DNA of 64,000 nt from Chryseobacterium capnotolerans. GTDB lineage: Bacteria; Bacteroidota; Bacteroidia; Flavobacteriales; Weeksellaceae. Below, piece after piece: positions 63,758-64,000 of the stretch. Numbering within the stretch: the first letter of the stretch is position 1; each line of letters opens with the position of its first letter. The position numbers were made by a program, and so were the translations under genes. Below the pieces are notes generated by a model, which worked only from the letters and a program-made list of their open reading frames with translations, did not search any database and had not been told where the DNA came from. The DNA lies in contig NZ_CP065589.1 in NCBI RefSeq assembly GCF_021278965.1, positions 2,671,001 to 2,735,000 of the forward strand, read 5' to 3'.

Positions 63758-64000
63758 TTATTTCAGTAATCCATCAATTTGTTCATAAAAAGAAGCTTTA
63801 CTATAATCAGCAACTCCGGTATGATGAAGCCGGATTACTCCTTTTTATCCAGTACAACAGTAGTAGGCAGTGAACCGTTATAAAGTTCTCCAGGAATGCT
63901 GCCCGCAGGAGTTATAAAAGGAACTGTAAACCCTTTTTCTTTTAAATAGGTTTTTCCCAAATTCGGATTATCATCAAGATTTACGGTAAGGAATACCATA
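63758..64000 (-). pseudogene. thioredoxin-like (TlpA/ResA type) protein, C-terminal part, frameshifted, runs off the window
   Basis: The C-terminal part of a thioredoxin-fold protein: TVNLDDNPNLGKTYLKEKGF, PFITPAGSIPGELYNGSLPTTVVLD and, after a break, GVIRLHHTGVADYSKASFYEQ. The cis-proline is in SLPTT. The frame breaks at the five T at 63842-63846 (A5 on the coding strand, six expected). The catalytic CxxC lies beyond base 64000. Confidence 0.75.

Overview
The window looks like chromosome of a Chryseobacterium-type member of the Flavobacteriia (Bacteroidota). Supporting signs are low GC, promoters of the TTG-N19-TAnnTTTG type, type IX secretion (T9SS) sorting domains, an ECF sigma/FecR/STN-TonB-receptor cascade, a family-117 (DUF2723) glycosyltransferase, DUF2480 and an ISL3-like two-ORF insertion sequence. 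The genus is inferred from gene content, not from a marker gene.

Layout. 1-755: 250-bp tandem repeats. 756-5152: sterol-desaturase-like protein, small ORF, S41 protease lipoprotein with a partner lipoprotein, and a T9SS cargo protein. 5230-13359: a cell-surface signalling and uptake locus with two paralogous surface lipoproteins, an STN-type TonB receptor, a frameshifted FecR and a divergent ECF sigma factor. 13431-19541: HAD phosphatase, then a SufR-like regulator divergent from an oxidative-stress and electron-transfer cluster (superoxide dismutase, DUF2480, flavin reductase, ferredoxin reductase, 2Fe-2S ferredoxin, 2x4Fe-4S ferredoxin). A perfect CAAC-N6-GTTG palindrome lies in the intergenic region. 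19620-23838: repeats, a Crp-like regulator, a methyltransferase, a GNAT and small proteins.

23959-31281 is a nickel-oriented locus (hypA, hypB, ureE-like, FecBCD-type ABC importer, GNAT, TonB receptor) with no nickel enzyme in the window. 31630-33564: AraC regulator and a Tet(X)-like flavin monooxygenase. 34371-37375: two tandem TPR/membrane/HTH regulators, both frameshifted. 38437-40313: an Rhs tip with a putative toxin and a duplicated-domain partner, an IS3 remnant and a tRNA-Lys. 40586-45439: PhlG-like hydrolase, AraC regulator, collagen-like protein, T9SS protein and glycosyltransferase. 46183-47565: complete ISL3-like element with 8-bp target duplication. 47652-48002: three more tRNA-Lys genes. 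48284-51636: broken MarR, membrane and LD-carboxypeptidase genes, plus two DJ-1/PfpI-type genes. 51816-56724: EmrAB/TolC-type efflux operon with divergent AraC regulator. 57016-64000: broken DUF2723 glycosyltransferase, SDR, RidA, Crp-like regulator, SMI1/KNR4 protein, a broken small gene and the end of a thioredoxin-like gene.

A recurring feature is that at least fifteen genes are split by what looks like a one-base indel, nearly always in a homopolymer, while protein similarity resumes immediately in another frame. This is more typical of indel-prone sequencing than of biology, so genes called broken here should be treated as provisionally intact until resequenced. Where I give merged coordinates, they span the whole reconstructed gene.
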